The notes under the pieces: model-generated | Database searches by the model: none | Told to the model about the DNA's origin: nothing | The model's input: the letters and a program-made list of their open reading frames with translations, nothing else | In this document: positions 8,790 to 17,274 of the stretch, piece after piece | Numbering within the stretch: the first letter of the stretch is position 1 | Layout of the letters: every line of letters starts with the position of its first letter | Source: Arthrobacter sp. Leaf69 | GTDB lineage: Bacteria; Actinomycetota; Actinomycetes; Actinomycetales; Micrococcaceae | Assembly: GCF_001422645.1 (NCBI RefSeq) | Contig: NZ_LMLR01000015.1 | Coordinates: forward strand, 1,104-65,103 | Reading direction: 5' to 3' | DNA: 64,000 bases | Program-made: the position numbers and the translations under genes

Positions 8790-9398
8790 CTACCACGCGT
8801 GAGGTGCGTTGACCCAGATCGCTACGCATACCTCTTCGTAGCTGTTCTTGTACCAGTGCGGGGTGTCCGAGGAGAAGGTGATGGAATCGCCTTCCTCGAG
8901 CGTGTAGCACTCGCCGTCCAGGAAGATGTCCTTCCGGCCGGCGAGGATGATGCCGAATTCCTCGCCGCTGTGGCGGAAAGGGGTAGCGCTGGTGTCATGG
9001 CCGGGCGGGCTGACGATCCATTGGGCTTCCAAGGCGCCGTTGAGGTCGGGTGTGAGCAGTTCATAGACTGCCTCGCCCACGGATTTCTTGGTGACGCCTT
9101 TCAGGTTGCGCCGATCGGCCTTGCGGACCACGGGGGACCTGGTTTCTTCCTGGCCGATGAAGAATTTCCCGACCGGGATGTCCAGGCCGTGGGCCAGCTG
9201 CGCCAGGGTGGTGAAGGACGGATTCGCCAGGCCGCGTTCGATCTGGCTGACGATTGCCGGGCTGAGGCCCGTGATCTCCGAGAGCTTGGCGAGCGTCATG
9301 CCCTTTTCCTTGCGCATGGAGCGCACCTTGTTGCCGACCGTGGCCAACAAGGCGCTGGTGGCAAGGGGGGCACTGCCCGTGGTGCTCTCGGCGGTCAT
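8790..9398 (-). CDS. XRE-cupin transcriptional regulator
   Basis: A 202-aa regulator with an N-terminal XRE helix-turn-helix (about residues 22-76; LAKLSEITGLSPAIVSQIERG) and a C-terminal cupin barrel (about 125-200; FRHSGEEFGIILAG, GDSITFSSDTPHW). This architecture usually senses a small metabolite and controls nearby catabolic genes. It is divergent from nothing and sits 161 bases upstream of the MFS gene on the same strand, so it is probably the local regulator. Its own promoter overlaps nested dyads, which suggests autoregulation. Confidence 0.92.
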   Translation of the reverse strand: MTAESTTGSAPLATSALLATVGNKVRSMRKEKGMTLAKLSEITGLSPAIVSQIERGLANPSFTTLAQLAHGLDIPVGKFFIGQEETRSPVVRKADRRNLKGVTKKSVGEAVYELLTPDLNGALEAQWIVSPPGHDTSATPFRHSGEEFGIILAGRKDIFLDGECYTLEEGDSITFSSDTPHWYKNSYEEVCVAIWVNAPHAW

Positions 9399-9407
9399 TC
9401 GATGTCC

Positions 9408-9443
9408 TTCACTTAGTGAGCTGACTCACATAACTATAGTGAA
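9408..9443 (-). promoter_or_regulatory. Nested dyad operator for the XRE-cupin gene
   Basis: An inner inverted repeat GTGAG-ctga-CTCAC (9416-9429) sits inside outer arms TTCACT (9408-9413) and AGTGAA (9438-9443). The outer arm touches the -10 element and the inner one covers the expected transcription start, so bound regulator would block initiation. Confidence 0.6.
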
Positions 9444-9460
9444 GATTTTTAGCAGGTCAA
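9433..9460 (-). promoter_or_regulatory. Promoter of the XRE-cupin gene
   Basis: On the minus strand TTGACC (9460-9455) is followed after 16 bases by TATAGT (9438-9433), a near-consensus vegetative promoter about 35 bases before the start codon, in an AT-rich stretch unusual for this window. Confidence 0.7.
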
Positions 9461-9848
9461 TGATTCAGTCCTAATTAAAGTGAAAATATTTACAGGAGTG
9501 CGGTTTCGTGGGTGAGAGTTGCGCGGGTCGGGCGTGCGGTGCGTTGGGGATTTGCGGGCGTGCGGGCACCGGAGGCTGACGTGGACAAAGGATGCGGGGT
9601 GACGGCTCTGCGCCGGTGGGAAGGGCCGCAGGCCGACGCGGAGGGGCGGTGATGTTTCGACCGCTCTCGCGTCGCGCGACCAACGCCCTAACCATCAGGG
9701 ACCCCACGCGCCGCCACCAACCCCAACCACAAAGAAAGCTGGTGCAGCCGCTGCGTTTCCGCGAGGCGACTGCACCAGCAGGTAGTACGAATTTTCAGAT
9801 TGCTATGAAACGTTACTCATTCGCGGCTCCCTTTTTCCCGGTGTTCGC
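9461..9848. other. Intergenic, no gene seen apart from a hairpin
   Basis: About 390 bases between the regulator and the DUF4383 gene. Open frames on either strand have no ribosome site and no recognisable protein. The only clear structure is the hairpin at 9738-9779. Confidence 0.5.
9738..9779 (-). terminator. Hairpin terminator downstream of the DUF4383 gene
   Basis: Ten-base arms GCTGGTGCAG (9738-9747) and CTGCACCAGC (9770-9779) pair perfectly. On the minus strand the stem is followed by TTTCTTT, about 70 bases past the DUF4383 stop. Confidence 0.6.
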
Positions 9849-10319
9849 TTACCGGGTTTGTGCATCGTCGGCCAGATGCCTCGACATCAGCCAGCCGGCG
9901 ACTACCATTGCTACGCCCAAGATCATAAAACCCCATACACCCATGACATTCAGCGACAGGAAATTGGCCGCCGCCCCCACACCGACAATGAGCGTGTAGG
10001 CGCTCAGGACGACGTACAGCAGGCCAAAGCCCATGAGGAAGTTCCGGGCGCCCATGGGGTTGTTCCGGGACATCACCACGCCGATGGTGCCGATGAGGGC
10101 CTGGATCACGTTCAGCAGCATCGATACCTGGAACAGGCCCAGGAACAGGGCCGTGGAATTCGGTCCAACGATCGCCAATGAGTTGTACTGCGTGGTGATG
10201 CCGGGGATGAACCCCAGGATGCCCACGACTATAAGGACGATACCTACACCCATGCCGACGTTCTGGACATCTGTGCGTCCGAAGTGAACGCCATGTGCAT
10301 GTGGAGATGCGGTAGTCAT
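9849..10319 (-). CDS. DUF4383-type membrane protein
   Basis: A 156-aa integral membrane protein with about four hydrophobic segments (near residues 22-45, 55-85, 95-115 and 125-145) and small polar ends. The pattern GVGIVLIVVGILGFIPG plus NVIQALIGTIGV resembles DUF4383 proteins common in actinobacteria, whose function is unknown. The ATG at 10319 is preceded by GGAGGCAGAA. It is monocistronic and divergent from the PerM-like gene. Confidence 0.8.
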   Translation of the reverse strand: MTTASPHAHGVHFGRTDVQNVGMGVGIVLIVVGILGFIPGITTQYNSLAIVGPNSTALFLGLFQVSMLLNVIQALIGTIGVVMSRNNPMGARNFLMGFGLLYVVLSAYTLIVGVGAAANFLSLNVMGVWGFMILGVAMVVAGWLMSRHLADDAQTR

Positions 10320-10505
10320 TTTCTGCCTCCAACCACTGATTGCGGACATTCCAATTTTACGGCCGGGTAGGGAAAAAAGCGCTGGATAGGGGAACAGTTG
10401 AACTGAGGGCGCACTACCTGAAACGGGGAAGAATCCCTGCCGAAATCGGCACTTTGAGCCTGTCGTACCGGGCGGGAACCCCTGCACATGGCACGATGGA
10501 ACACG

Positions 10506-11822
10506 ATGAAACTGCGCGCTGATCAGACCGGGGAACGTGGACTTCCGATGCCGTTGTGGCTGCAGGGAGCCCTCGAGTCCGCGCAGGCAGCCTTCATCTC
10601 CGCCCTGGTGGTGGCGGCGCCGATTCTCGCCGTGTGGGCCACCGCCGGTTTCCTGAATGGGGCGCCCGATGCCCTGGCCCGCCTCGCCGGCCAGGCCTGG
10701 CTGCTGATCCACGGCGTTCCGCTGCTTCTGGACACCGCCGGCGTCGGATCCGCGGCCCAGCCGGAATCCGGCGTCCTTTCCCTAATCCCGCTCGGGCTGA
10801 CGCTCGTCCCGTTCCTGCTGGCCTGGCGCGCGGGCCGGCGGCTCGCCCGGGCGTCCTACACAGACCAGCTCTGGCAGGCGCTGCTCGGCTCGTGGCTGAT
10901 GTACGCCGCTTTCGGCCTGACCACGGGCTTTGTCTGCCGCACGCATGACGTCGGCGTGGGCCTGTGGTCCGCCGCCCTCATTCCGCTGATCCCGTTCGCG
11001 CTCGGCATGGTGATCGGAGCCCGCCGCGAGGCCGGCTCCTGGAGCCGGCTGATCGGCGTCGACGCCGTCGCCTGGCTCTCCCGTACCAGCCAGCACTCGC
11101 GCTGGGCCGGCTCCTACCTCGGGTCCGCGATCAAAGCCGGCTTCGTGGCGCTGATGGCCAGCCTGGCGATGTCCTGCGTGCTGCTCGCCGCCACCTTGTT
11201 CATCCACTGGAACCTCGTGATCGCGGTCTATGAAGCGCTCGACGCCGGAGCCTGGGGCGGTGCCGTGCTTACCATCGCGCAGCTCGGCTTCCTGCCCAAC
11301 TTGGCGCTGTTCGCGCTCGCGTGGACGTCCGGTGCGGGCTTCGCCCTCGGTGTCGGCTCCCAGGCTGGGGCGCTCGGCACCGCCGTCGGGCCGCTGCCGT
11401 CGATCCCGGTGTTCGCTGCGCTGCCGGCCGGATCGATGGAGTTTGGTGCCGCGGCGCTGGTGGTACCGGTCCTCGCCGGGATCCTGGCCGGCTGGTGGTT
11501 CCTGCGGGAGGGCGAAAACCACTTCGACGAATGGCTCTCGATCAAGGTCCGTGCGCGCTGGTTCACCGCCACGGTGTCCACCCTGGCGCTCGGCGTGATG
11601 GTCGGCGGCGTCGCCGGGCTGCTCGCGGCCGGTCTGGCCTGGTTGGCCCGCGGCTCCGCCGGCATCGGGCGGCTCACGGACATTGGACCCGATCCGCTCC
11701 GGACGGCACTGTTCGTGGCCGCGGAAGTGGGGATCGGCGTCGTGATCGGTTACGCCGCCGGACCGTGGCTGGAACGCCAGCAGAAGCTGCGCGAAGCGGA
11801 CCTGGAGCCGGCGTCCCTGTGA
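10506..11822 (+). CDS. DUF6350/PerM-like cell-division-associated membrane protein
   Basis: A 438-aa polytopic membrane protein with roughly ten hydrophobic segments from residue 15 to 425 and a short charged tail. The family (DUF6350, called PerM in mycobacteria, where it is linked to stable cell division) lies beside purN in many actinobacteria, as here. I chose the ATG at 10506; upstream in-frame ATG at 10488 and a downstream one (MPLWLQG) are also possible because none has a strong ribosome site. Identification rests on topology, length and neighbourhood more than on motifs. Confidence 0.75.
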   Translation: MKLRADQTGERGLPMPLWLQGALESAQAAFISALVVAAPILAVWATAGFLNGAPDALARLAGQAWLLIHGVPLLLDTAGVGSAAQPESGVLSLIPLGLTLVPFLLAWRAGRRLARASYTDQLWQALLGSWLMYAAFGLTTGFVCRTHDVGVGLWSAALIPLIPFALGMVIGARREAGSWSRLIGVDAVAWLSRTSQHSRWAGSYLGSAIKAGFVALMASLAMSCVLLAATLFIHWNLVIAVYEALDAGAWGGAVLTIAQLGFLPNLALFALAWTSGAGFALGVGSQAGALGTAVGPLPSIPVFAALPAGSMEFGAAALVVPVLAGILAGWWFLREGENHFDEWLSIKVRARWFTATVSTLALGVMVGGVAGLLAAGLAWLARGSAGIGRLTDIGPDPLRTALFVAAEVGIGVVIGYAAGPWLERQQKLREADLEPASL

Positions 11823-11831
11823 CGCGGCTCT

Positions 11832-11891
11832 GCGTTTAGCGGGACTGCGTTCAGCGGCACCGCGTTCGGCGGCACCGCGCTTAGCGGAACC
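11832..11891. repeat. Tandem 15-bp repeat, four copies
   Basis: Four degenerate copies of GCGTTTAGCGGGACT at 11832, 11847, 11862 and 11877 lie between two convergent genes. The last copy runs over the stop codon of the minus-strand membrane-protein gene. Confidence 0.85.
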
Positions 11892-12318
11892 GGGGCAGCG
11901 ATTCTTCCAGCTGGGTCTGGCACTTGGAGGCCGCCTGCTGGGTCAGGGCCTGTCGGCTGCACTGCTGGTAATCCCGGACCTGGTTGAAGAACAGGGCCGA
12001 GGATACAAGCAGCAGCACCTGCACGGCCACAACCACCAGCCCGGAAATCGTTCCGAACAGCACAAACCTGGATTCCTTGAACTTGGCGTACCGGATCAGC
12101 ACCATGATGCCCAGCACGATCGCGGCCACCGTCAGGAGTGCACTCAGCCAGAGGTAATTGATGTCCAGCTGGTAGACGAAGAACGACCCCAGCACCGCCA
12201 CGATGAAGCTGCGGAACAGCATGTGGGTTTTCGCCTGCGAGGCCTTGGCCGCGTCGCTGAGCGGATGCTGGCCCTGCGGCTGGCCGCCCTGCCTGCCGGA
12301 GTCGTTCGGGGGATTCAT
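11881..12318 (-). CDS. Small membrane protein of unknown function
   Basis: A 145-aa protein with a hydrophilic Gln/Gly-rich N-terminus, three hydrophobic segments (about residues 36-52, 55-75 and 85-110) and a C-terminal extracytoplasmic or cytoplasmic tail with two cysteines (QQCSRQ and SKCQTQ). I do not recognise the family. It is divergent from purN with only 39 bases between starts, so their promoters overlap. The last codons lie within a 15-bp tandem repeat, so the C-terminus may vary between strains. Confidence 0.75.
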   Translation of the reverse strand: MNPPNDSGRQGGQPQGQHPLSDAAKASQAKTHMLFRSFIVAVLGSFFVYQLDINYLWLSALLTVAAIVLGIMVLIRYAKFKESRFVLFGTISGLVVVAVQVLLLVSSALFFNQVRDYQQCSRQALTQQAASKCQTQLEESLPRFR

Positions 12319-12357
12319 GTTTTCCAGCCTACGCGAGCGGCCCCATAAGCTAAGACC

Positions 12358-12930
12358 ATGCGCATCGTAGTCCTCGTCTCCGGCACCGGCTCCAACCTCC
12401 AGGCCGTCATCGACGCCGTGAAAGAGGGCAGGCTCGACGTCGAGATCGCCGCGGTCGGCGCGGACAGGCCGGGCACATACGGGGTGGAGCGCTCCGCCGC
12501 CGCCGGCATCCCGACCTTCGTCGTGGACTTCAAGGCCTACCCGGACCGGGCTGCGTGGAACACGGCGCTCACCGAAGCCGTGGCCGCTTACGCGCCCGAC
12601 GTCGTCGTGTCGTCAGGGTTCATGCGGATCGTCAGTGCGGACTTCATCGACGCGTTCGGCGGCAAATACCTCAACACGCACCCGGCCCTGCTGCCCGCGT
12701 TCCCCGGCGCGCACGGCGTCCGCGACGCGCTGGCCTATGGCGTGAAGGTCACCGGCTGCACGGTCCACTGGGCCGACGCCGGGGTGGACACGGGCCCGAT
12801 CATCGCGCAGGAAGCCGTGACGGTCGCGGACGGCGAGACCGAGGACTCCCTGCATGAACGGATCAAGGTGGTGGAACGCCGGCTCCTGGTCTCCACGCTG
12901 GCGTCCCTCGCCGCCGCAAAGACGCCCTGA
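12358..12930 (+). CDS. purN: Phosphoribosylglycinamide formyltransferase
   Basis: A 190-aa GART that transfers a formyl group from 10-formyl-THF to GAR, third step of purine synthesis. Visible are VLVSGTGSNLQAVIDA (phosphate binding), GFMRIVS, the catalytic NTHPALLPAFPGAHG with Asn and His, and the aspartate in HWADAGVDTGPI. Length equals the family norm. A TAAGCT hexamer ends six bases before the ATG and there is no Shine-Dalgarno site, so the mRNA may be leaderless. purH, which usually follows, is 2.66 kb away here. Confidence 0.97.
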   Translation: MRIVVLVSGTGSNLQAVIDAVKEGRLDVEIAAVGADRPGTYGVERSAAAGIPTFVVDFKAYPDRAAWNTALTEAVAAYAPDVVVSSGFMRIVSADFIDAFGGKYLNTHPALLPAFPGAHGVRDALAYGVKVTGCTVHWADAGVDTGPIIAQEAVTVADGETEDSLHERIKVVERRLLVSTLASLAAAKTP

Positions 12931-12954
12931 CCGCGAGTAGCCTGCCCACCCAAC

Positions 12955-13008
12955 TGACTCGCAGCAGGGGCCGTTTTGGACGCTTAAAACGGCCCCTGCT
13001 GCGAGTCA
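12955..13008. repeat. Palindromic repeat, copy 1 (23-bp arms)
   Basis: Perfect 23-bp arms at 12955-12977 and 12986-13008 enclose the 8-base loop GGACGCTT. It starts TGACTCGCAGCAGGGG and contains AAAA/TTTT blocks at the loop. A near-identical copy lies at 14000-14063 in the same orientation. It could act as a bidirectional terminator for purN, but the duplication marks it as a repeat element. Confidence 0.9.
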
Positions 13009-13077
13009 CTTTCATAGGCCGGCGAATGCCTGTGGATAACTCTCCGGAGCAGTACCTGGCTTTGCGACGATGGGTCG

Positions 13078-14007
13078 ATGAAGACACCCCGACCGCTCCC
13101 GGCGGCGTTGTCGGCGCCGTTTACCGTCCAAGAGGCAGCCGAGGTCGGGGTCAGCCGGCGCCGGCTCAAGCACAGCTCCCTGCACATTCCGAGCCGCGGG
13201 ATCCGATTGCTGGCTGAACTGCCCGATTCACTGAACCTCCAAGCCCGGCCCCTGACCCTAGTGACGCAATTCTCCGCGGCCTCCCACGCGACAGCATTCC
13301 TGATCTGGGACTTTCCGGGCTTCCTACCGGGCTCGCATGCTCCCGGCATCCACATTTCCCGCCCTGACACGATGGCGATACCGCGGCGAAGGGGCGTGAT
13401 CGGCCACGTCGGGCAGTTCTTCGACGACGAAATCACCAGGGTCGACGGCGTGCTGGTCACCACGCGGACCCGGACGTGGCTGGACTGCGCGCGGAAGATG
13501 AGCGTTGACGAGCTGACCGTGGTGGCGGATCACCTATTGCGCCATCCCCGGCCTGCAATCGAGAACCGGACGAAGCCCTACGCCAGTCCGGGGCAACTGG
13601 CCGAGATGCTGGATCGGCACAAGGGTACGCCCGGCATCCGCAAGGCGCGGCTGGCCCTCGAACAGGCCCGGATCGGTGCGGACCCGGCCCCCGAGACGAG
13701 GCTCCGGCTCGCGCTGTGCCGTTCGGGACTGCCGGAACCGGACCTAAACGTGGGCACGGTCCTGCGCCCCGGCGTCGTGCGTCAACCTGATCTTGCCTAT
13801 CCGAAGTACCGAATTGCTGTGGAGTACGAGGGCGCCGTGCATTCCGAAGCAGCCCAAGTCATCCGCGACATCGCCAAGGAAGAGGACTTCAGCGGGGCTG
13901 GGTGGATCCTTGTCCGGATCTCCAAACGGCACATGGCGAACGACGCACGCGCCGCCGTCGCCAAGGTCCGGGCCGCTCTCGCCAGCCGTGGCTGGCAGCC
14001 CAACTGA
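13078..14007 (+). CDS. AbiEi-like/DUF559 protein
   Basis: A 309-aa protein. Residues about 15-45 (FTVQEAAEVGVSRRRLKHSS) look like the winged-helix domain found in AbiEi-like antitoxins, and about 205-300 form a DUF559 region with ETRLRLAL, PDLAYPKYRIAVEYEG and GWILVRIS, a PD-(D/E)xK nuclease-like arrangement. Family members are frequent, variable accessory genes in actinobacteria and have no established function that I can name. The gene lies between two copies of a palindromic repeat, and its stop codon is inside the second. Confidence 0.75.
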   Translation: MKTPRPLPAALSAPFTVQEAAEVGVSRRRLKHSSLHIPSRGIRLLAELPDSLNLQARPLTLVTQFSAASHATAFLIWDFPGFLPGSHAPGIHISRPDTMAIPRRRGVIGHVGQFFDDEITRVDGVLVTTRTRTWLDCARKMSVDELTVVADHLLRHPRPAIENRTKPYASPGQLAEMLDRHKGTPGIRKARLALEQARIGADPAPETRLRLALCRSGLPEPDLNVGTVLRPGVVRQPDLAYPKYRIAVEYEGAVHSEAAQVIRDIAKEEDFSGAGWILVRISKRHMANDARAAVAKVRAALASRGWQPN

Positions 14008-14063
14008 CTCGCAACAGGGGCCGTTTTGGACGCTCAAAACGGCCCCTGCTGCGAGTCAGTTGG
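14000..14063. repeat. Palindromic repeat, copy 2 (28-bp arms)
   Basis: The same sequence as at 12955 with a longer dyad (starting CCAACTGACTCGC, ending GCGAGTCAGTTGG), loop GGACGCTC and a single arm mismatch. It contains the DUF559 stop codon (14005-14007) and ends 12 bases from the stop of the convergent MFS gene. Confidence 0.9.
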
Positions 14064-14075
14064 CGGAGTGAGCGC

Positions 14076-15428
14076 CTAGGCGAGCTGGCGCTGCTTGGTC
14101 TCGGGCGCGAAGAACGCCATCCACAGCACACTCAGGAGCACCAGCACACCGGCGATGGCGAACGACGTCGCGAGCCCCAGTTCCGGCCAGAGGAACGCCG
14201 CGAAGACCAGCGGGCCGAAGCCGGCGCCGAGTCGGGAGAACGTCGAGGCCCAGCCGAAGCCCGAGCCGCGCAGCTCCGTCGGATACAGCTCGGAGACATA
14301 GGCGTAGAGCACCGGGATGGCCACCTGCACCACAAAGCCGAACACCAGCAGCCAGAACACGGCCGCCGTCGGGATGTCCACCACGATCGCGACGATCACC
14401 AGGGTCAGCGCGGACAGCGGACCGGTGATCGCCAGGATCCACTTGCGCCCCACGCGTTCCACCAGCAGCGCCGCCACCACCACCCCGAGGAGCCCGACGG
14501 CGGCCATGGAGGCGGTGGTGAGGAACGCCTTGTACTCCTCGAATCCGGCGCCGATCAGGATCCGCGGCATCCACGTCAGCGACAGGTAGTAGACCAGCAG
14601 GATGCTGAAGAACAGGGACCAGGCCGCCGTCGTGATTTTCCAGTCGTACTGCCAGAGCAGGCGCAGCTGGGTCCAGGCGCTGCCGGCGGAGAGCCGGGGC
14701 GCATCCTGCGCCTCGGGCAGGCTGTAAACGCGGGGCTCCGCCCCGGTCGCGGCGACGAGGTCATCGATCACCTTGGCGGCCTCGTCCCGCCGGCCCTTGC
14801 GGATCAGGAACAGCGGGGATTCGGGGACGCTGCGGCGGACCCAGAAGACCAGCAGCGCCGGCAGCACCATGACCAGCATGGTCAGCCGCCAGTCCCCGTA
14901 CAGGGCCACGAGCCCGGCGGACACGAAGCCGCACAGCGCGGCCCCGATCGGCCACCAGCCGTCCATTGCGGTGAGCACCTTGCCGCGCTGCTTGCGGGGC
15001 GTGAACTCGCCCACCAGTGCGTAGTCCACCGGGATGCAGCCGCCCAAGCCGAAGCCGGCCATAAACCGGAAGGCGACAAACCAGAGGAAGTCGGGGGAGA
15101 AGGCGCCCAGCACGGTGAAGAGCGAGAAGATCAGCAACGTGGCGGTGAAGGCCTTTTTGCGCCCGATCGTGTCCGCTATGGTGCCCCAGATGAAGGCGCC
15201 CAGGGCCATGCCGATCAGGTTCGAGGCGCCGATCCAGGCGGCCTCGCCCGGGCTGAGGGACCAGTGCTTGGACAGCAGCGGAATCAGGATGCCGTTGAGC
15301 GTGACGTCCCAGGCGTCGAACATAAAGCCCAGGCCGCCGATCAGGAAGATCCGGCCCTGCACCTTCCAGCGCCAGGGCAGTTCCTGGACCACCTGTTCGC
15401 CGCTGGGCACCGTGGTGTATGTATTCAT
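14076..15428 (-). CDS. MFS transporter, NiaP/SV2-like group
   Basis: A 450-aa transporter with about 12 membrane segments. GFMFDAWDVTLNGILIPLL in helix 1, ADTIGRKKAF in the 2-3 loop, and DYALVGEFTPRKQRGK in the 4-5 loop match the aromatic-acid/niacin (AAHS, NiaP, SV2-like) branch. The likely cargo is a small organic acid or vitamin. The ATG at 15428 has AGGAGG eight bases before it. It is oriented against purN and purH, between them, so it is probably not part of purine metabolism. Confidence 0.85.
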   Translation of the reverse strand: MNTYTTVPSGEQVVQELPWRWKVQGRIFLIGGLGFMFDAWDVTLNGILIPLLSKHWSLSPGEAAWIGASNLIGMALGAFIWGTIADTIGRKKAFTATLLIFSLFTVLGAFSPDFLWFVAFRFMAGFGLGGCIPVDYALVGEFTPRKQRGKVLTAMDGWWPIGAALCGFVSAGLVALYGDWRLTMLVMVLPALLVFWVRRSVPESPLFLIRKGRRDEAAKVIDDLVAATGAEPRVYSLPEAQDAPRLSAGSAWTQLRLLWQYDWKITTAAWSLFFSILLVYYLSLTWMPRILIGAGFEEYKAFLTTASMAAVGLLGVVVAALLVERVGRKWILAITGPLSALTLVIVAIVVDIPTAAVFWLLVFGFVVQVAIPVLYAYVSELYPTELRGSGFGWASTFSRLGAGFGPLVFAAFLWPELGLATSFAIAGVLVLLSVLWMAFFAPETKQRQLA

Positions 15429-15588
15429 CTCAGCCTCCTGGGAAAACTCTACGTGGCCGCGCGCGGGTGCGGCGCGCTTCATACTCCGGCGCGCGGGCAT
15501 CCCGGCGGACGGCAGAGGGCGCTGACGCGATAAACTGGCCGCATCCCCACCACCCGCGGCCCCGCCGCGATATAAGACGGAGACTTTT

Positions 15589-17274
15589 GTGAGCTTCACG
15601 CAGCTTGACCGTGTATCCATCGACCGTGTTCCCATCCGCCGGGCCCTGATTTCGGTCTACGACAAGACTGGTCTGGAGGAGCTCGCGAGGGGCCTGCACG
15701 ACGCCGGCGTCAAGATCGTCTCCACCGGCTCCACTGCCAAGAGGATCGCCGCCGCCGGCATCCCGGTGCAGGAAGTCGAGGAAGTCACCGGCTCCCCGGA
15801 AATGCTGGACGGCCGCGTCAAGACCCTCCACCCGCGCGTCCACGGCGGCATCCTCGCCGACCGCCGCGTCCCGGCCCACATGGAGACGCTCGCGTCGATG
15901 GACATCGAGCCGTTCGACCTCGTCGTCGTGAACCTCTACCCGTTCGTGGAAACCGTGAAGTCCGGCGCCGCGCAGGACGACGTCGTCGAGCAGATCGACA
16001 TCGGCGGCCCCGCGATGGTGCGCTCCGCCGCGAAGAACCACGCCGCCGTCGCGATTGTGGTGGACCCCTCCTCGTACCACGACGTCGTGGCTGCCGCCGC
16101 TTCCGGCGGCTTTGACCTGAAGGCCCGACGCCGGCTGGCCGCCAAGGCCTTCGCGCACACCGCGACCTATGACACCGCCGTGGCCAGCTGGACCGCGAGC
16201 CAGTTCCTCGACGAGGACGGCGACGGCGTCATCGACTGGCCCGCCTACGCCGGGCTGGCCCTGGAGCGCTCCGAGGTGCTCCGCTACGGCGAAAACCCGC
16301 ACCAGCAGGCCGCCCTCTACGTGGACAAGGCCGCCCCGGCCGGCATCGCGCAGGCCGACCAGCTGCACGGCAAGGCCATGAGCTACAACAACTTCGTCGA
16401 CGCCGACGCCGCCCTGCGCGCCGCCTTCGACTTCGCCGAGCCGGCCGTCGCGATCATCAAACACGCCAACCCCTGCGGTGTGGCCGTGGGTTCGGCCTCC
16501 GCGGCGGACCCCATCGCTGACGCGCACGCCAAGGCGCACGCCTGCGACCCGGTCTCCGCGTTCGGCGGCGTGATCGCGGCGAACCGTACGGTCACCGCGG
16601 GCATGGCCCGGACCGTCGCGGGCATCTTCACCGAGGTGGTCATCGCCCCGGGCTTCGAAGACGAGGCCGTGGAGATCCTGTCCAAGAAGAAGAACATCCG
16701 CCTCCTAGCCCTGCCCGAGGGCTACGGCCGCTACCCCTCCGAAATCCGCCAGGTCTCCGGCGGCGTGCTGGTGCAGATGTCGGACCGGGTGGACGCCGAC
16801 GGCGACAACCCCGCCAACTGGACCCTCGCCGCCGGTGACGCCGCCGCCGCCGGCACCCTGGCCGACCTCGCGTTCGCCTGGACCGCCTGCCGCGCCGCCA
16901 AGTCCAACGCCATCCTGCTGGCTTCGGATGGCGCCGCCGTGGGCATCGGCATGGGCCAGGTCAACCGGCTCGATTCCTGCAAGCTCGCCGTCGAGCGGGC
17001 CAACTCGCTGGGTGTAACTGTGGACTCCGATGTTGACGGTGCGGGCGGCGCTTCCAACGCCGACGCCGCCGGAGCCCCGGAACGTGCCCGCGGGGCCGTC
17101 GCGGCGTCGGACGCGTTCTTCCCGTTCGCCGACGGGCTGCAGATCCTGATCGACGCCGGCGTCCGCGCCGTCGTCCAGCCCGGTGGCTCGGTCCGGGACG
17201 ACGAAGTCATCGCCGCAGCCAACGCCGCGGGCATCACGATGTACTTCACCGGCGCCCGGCACTTCTTCCACTAA
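15589..17274 (+). CDS. purH: Bifunctional AICAR transformylase/IMP cyclohydrolase
   Basis: A 561-aa enzyme catalysing the last two steps of IMP synthesis, consuming 10-formyl-THF. The N-terminal MGS-like cyclohydrolase domain (about 1-200) shows [27 protein letters not shown] and [14 protein letters not shown]; the transformylase domain (about 200-561) shows [34 protein letters not shown] and AFFPFADGL. An insert of about 25 residues near 485-510, rich in Gly/Ala/Asp, lengthens the protein over the usual 520-540. The start is GTG after GACGGAGAC. Confidence 0.97.
   Translation: MSFTQLDRVSIDRVPIRRALISVYDKTGLEELARGLHDAGVKIVSTGSTAKRIAAAGIPVQEVEEVTGSPEMLDGRVKTLHPRVHGGILADRRVPAHMETLASMDIEPFDLVVVNLYPFVETVKSGAAQDDVVEQIDIGGPAMVRSAAKNHAAVAIVVDPSSYHDVVAAAASGGFDLKARRRLAAKAFAHTATYDTAVASWTASQFLDEDGDGVIDWPAYAGLALERSEVLRYGENPHQQAALYVDKAAPAGIAQADQLHGKAMSYNNFVDADAALRAAFDFAEPAVAIIKHANPCGVAVGSASAADPIADAHAKAHACDPVSAFGGVIAANRTVTAGMARTVAGIFTEVVIAPGFEDEAVEILSKKKNIRLLALPEGYGRYPSEIRQVSGGVLVQMSDRVDADGDNPANWTLAAGDAAAAGTLADLAFAWTACRAAKSNAILLASDGAAVGIGMGQVNRLDSCKLAVERANSLGVTVDSDVDGAGGASNADAAGAPERARGAVAASDAFFPFADGLQILIDAGVRAVVQPGGSVRDDEVIAAANAAGITMYFTGARHFFH

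Noticed and set aside
9592-9999. Plus-strand frame of 135 codons in the region after the XRE-cupin gene
   Set aside because: Low similarity to any protein, no ribosome site, and half of it is antisense to the DUF4383 gene.
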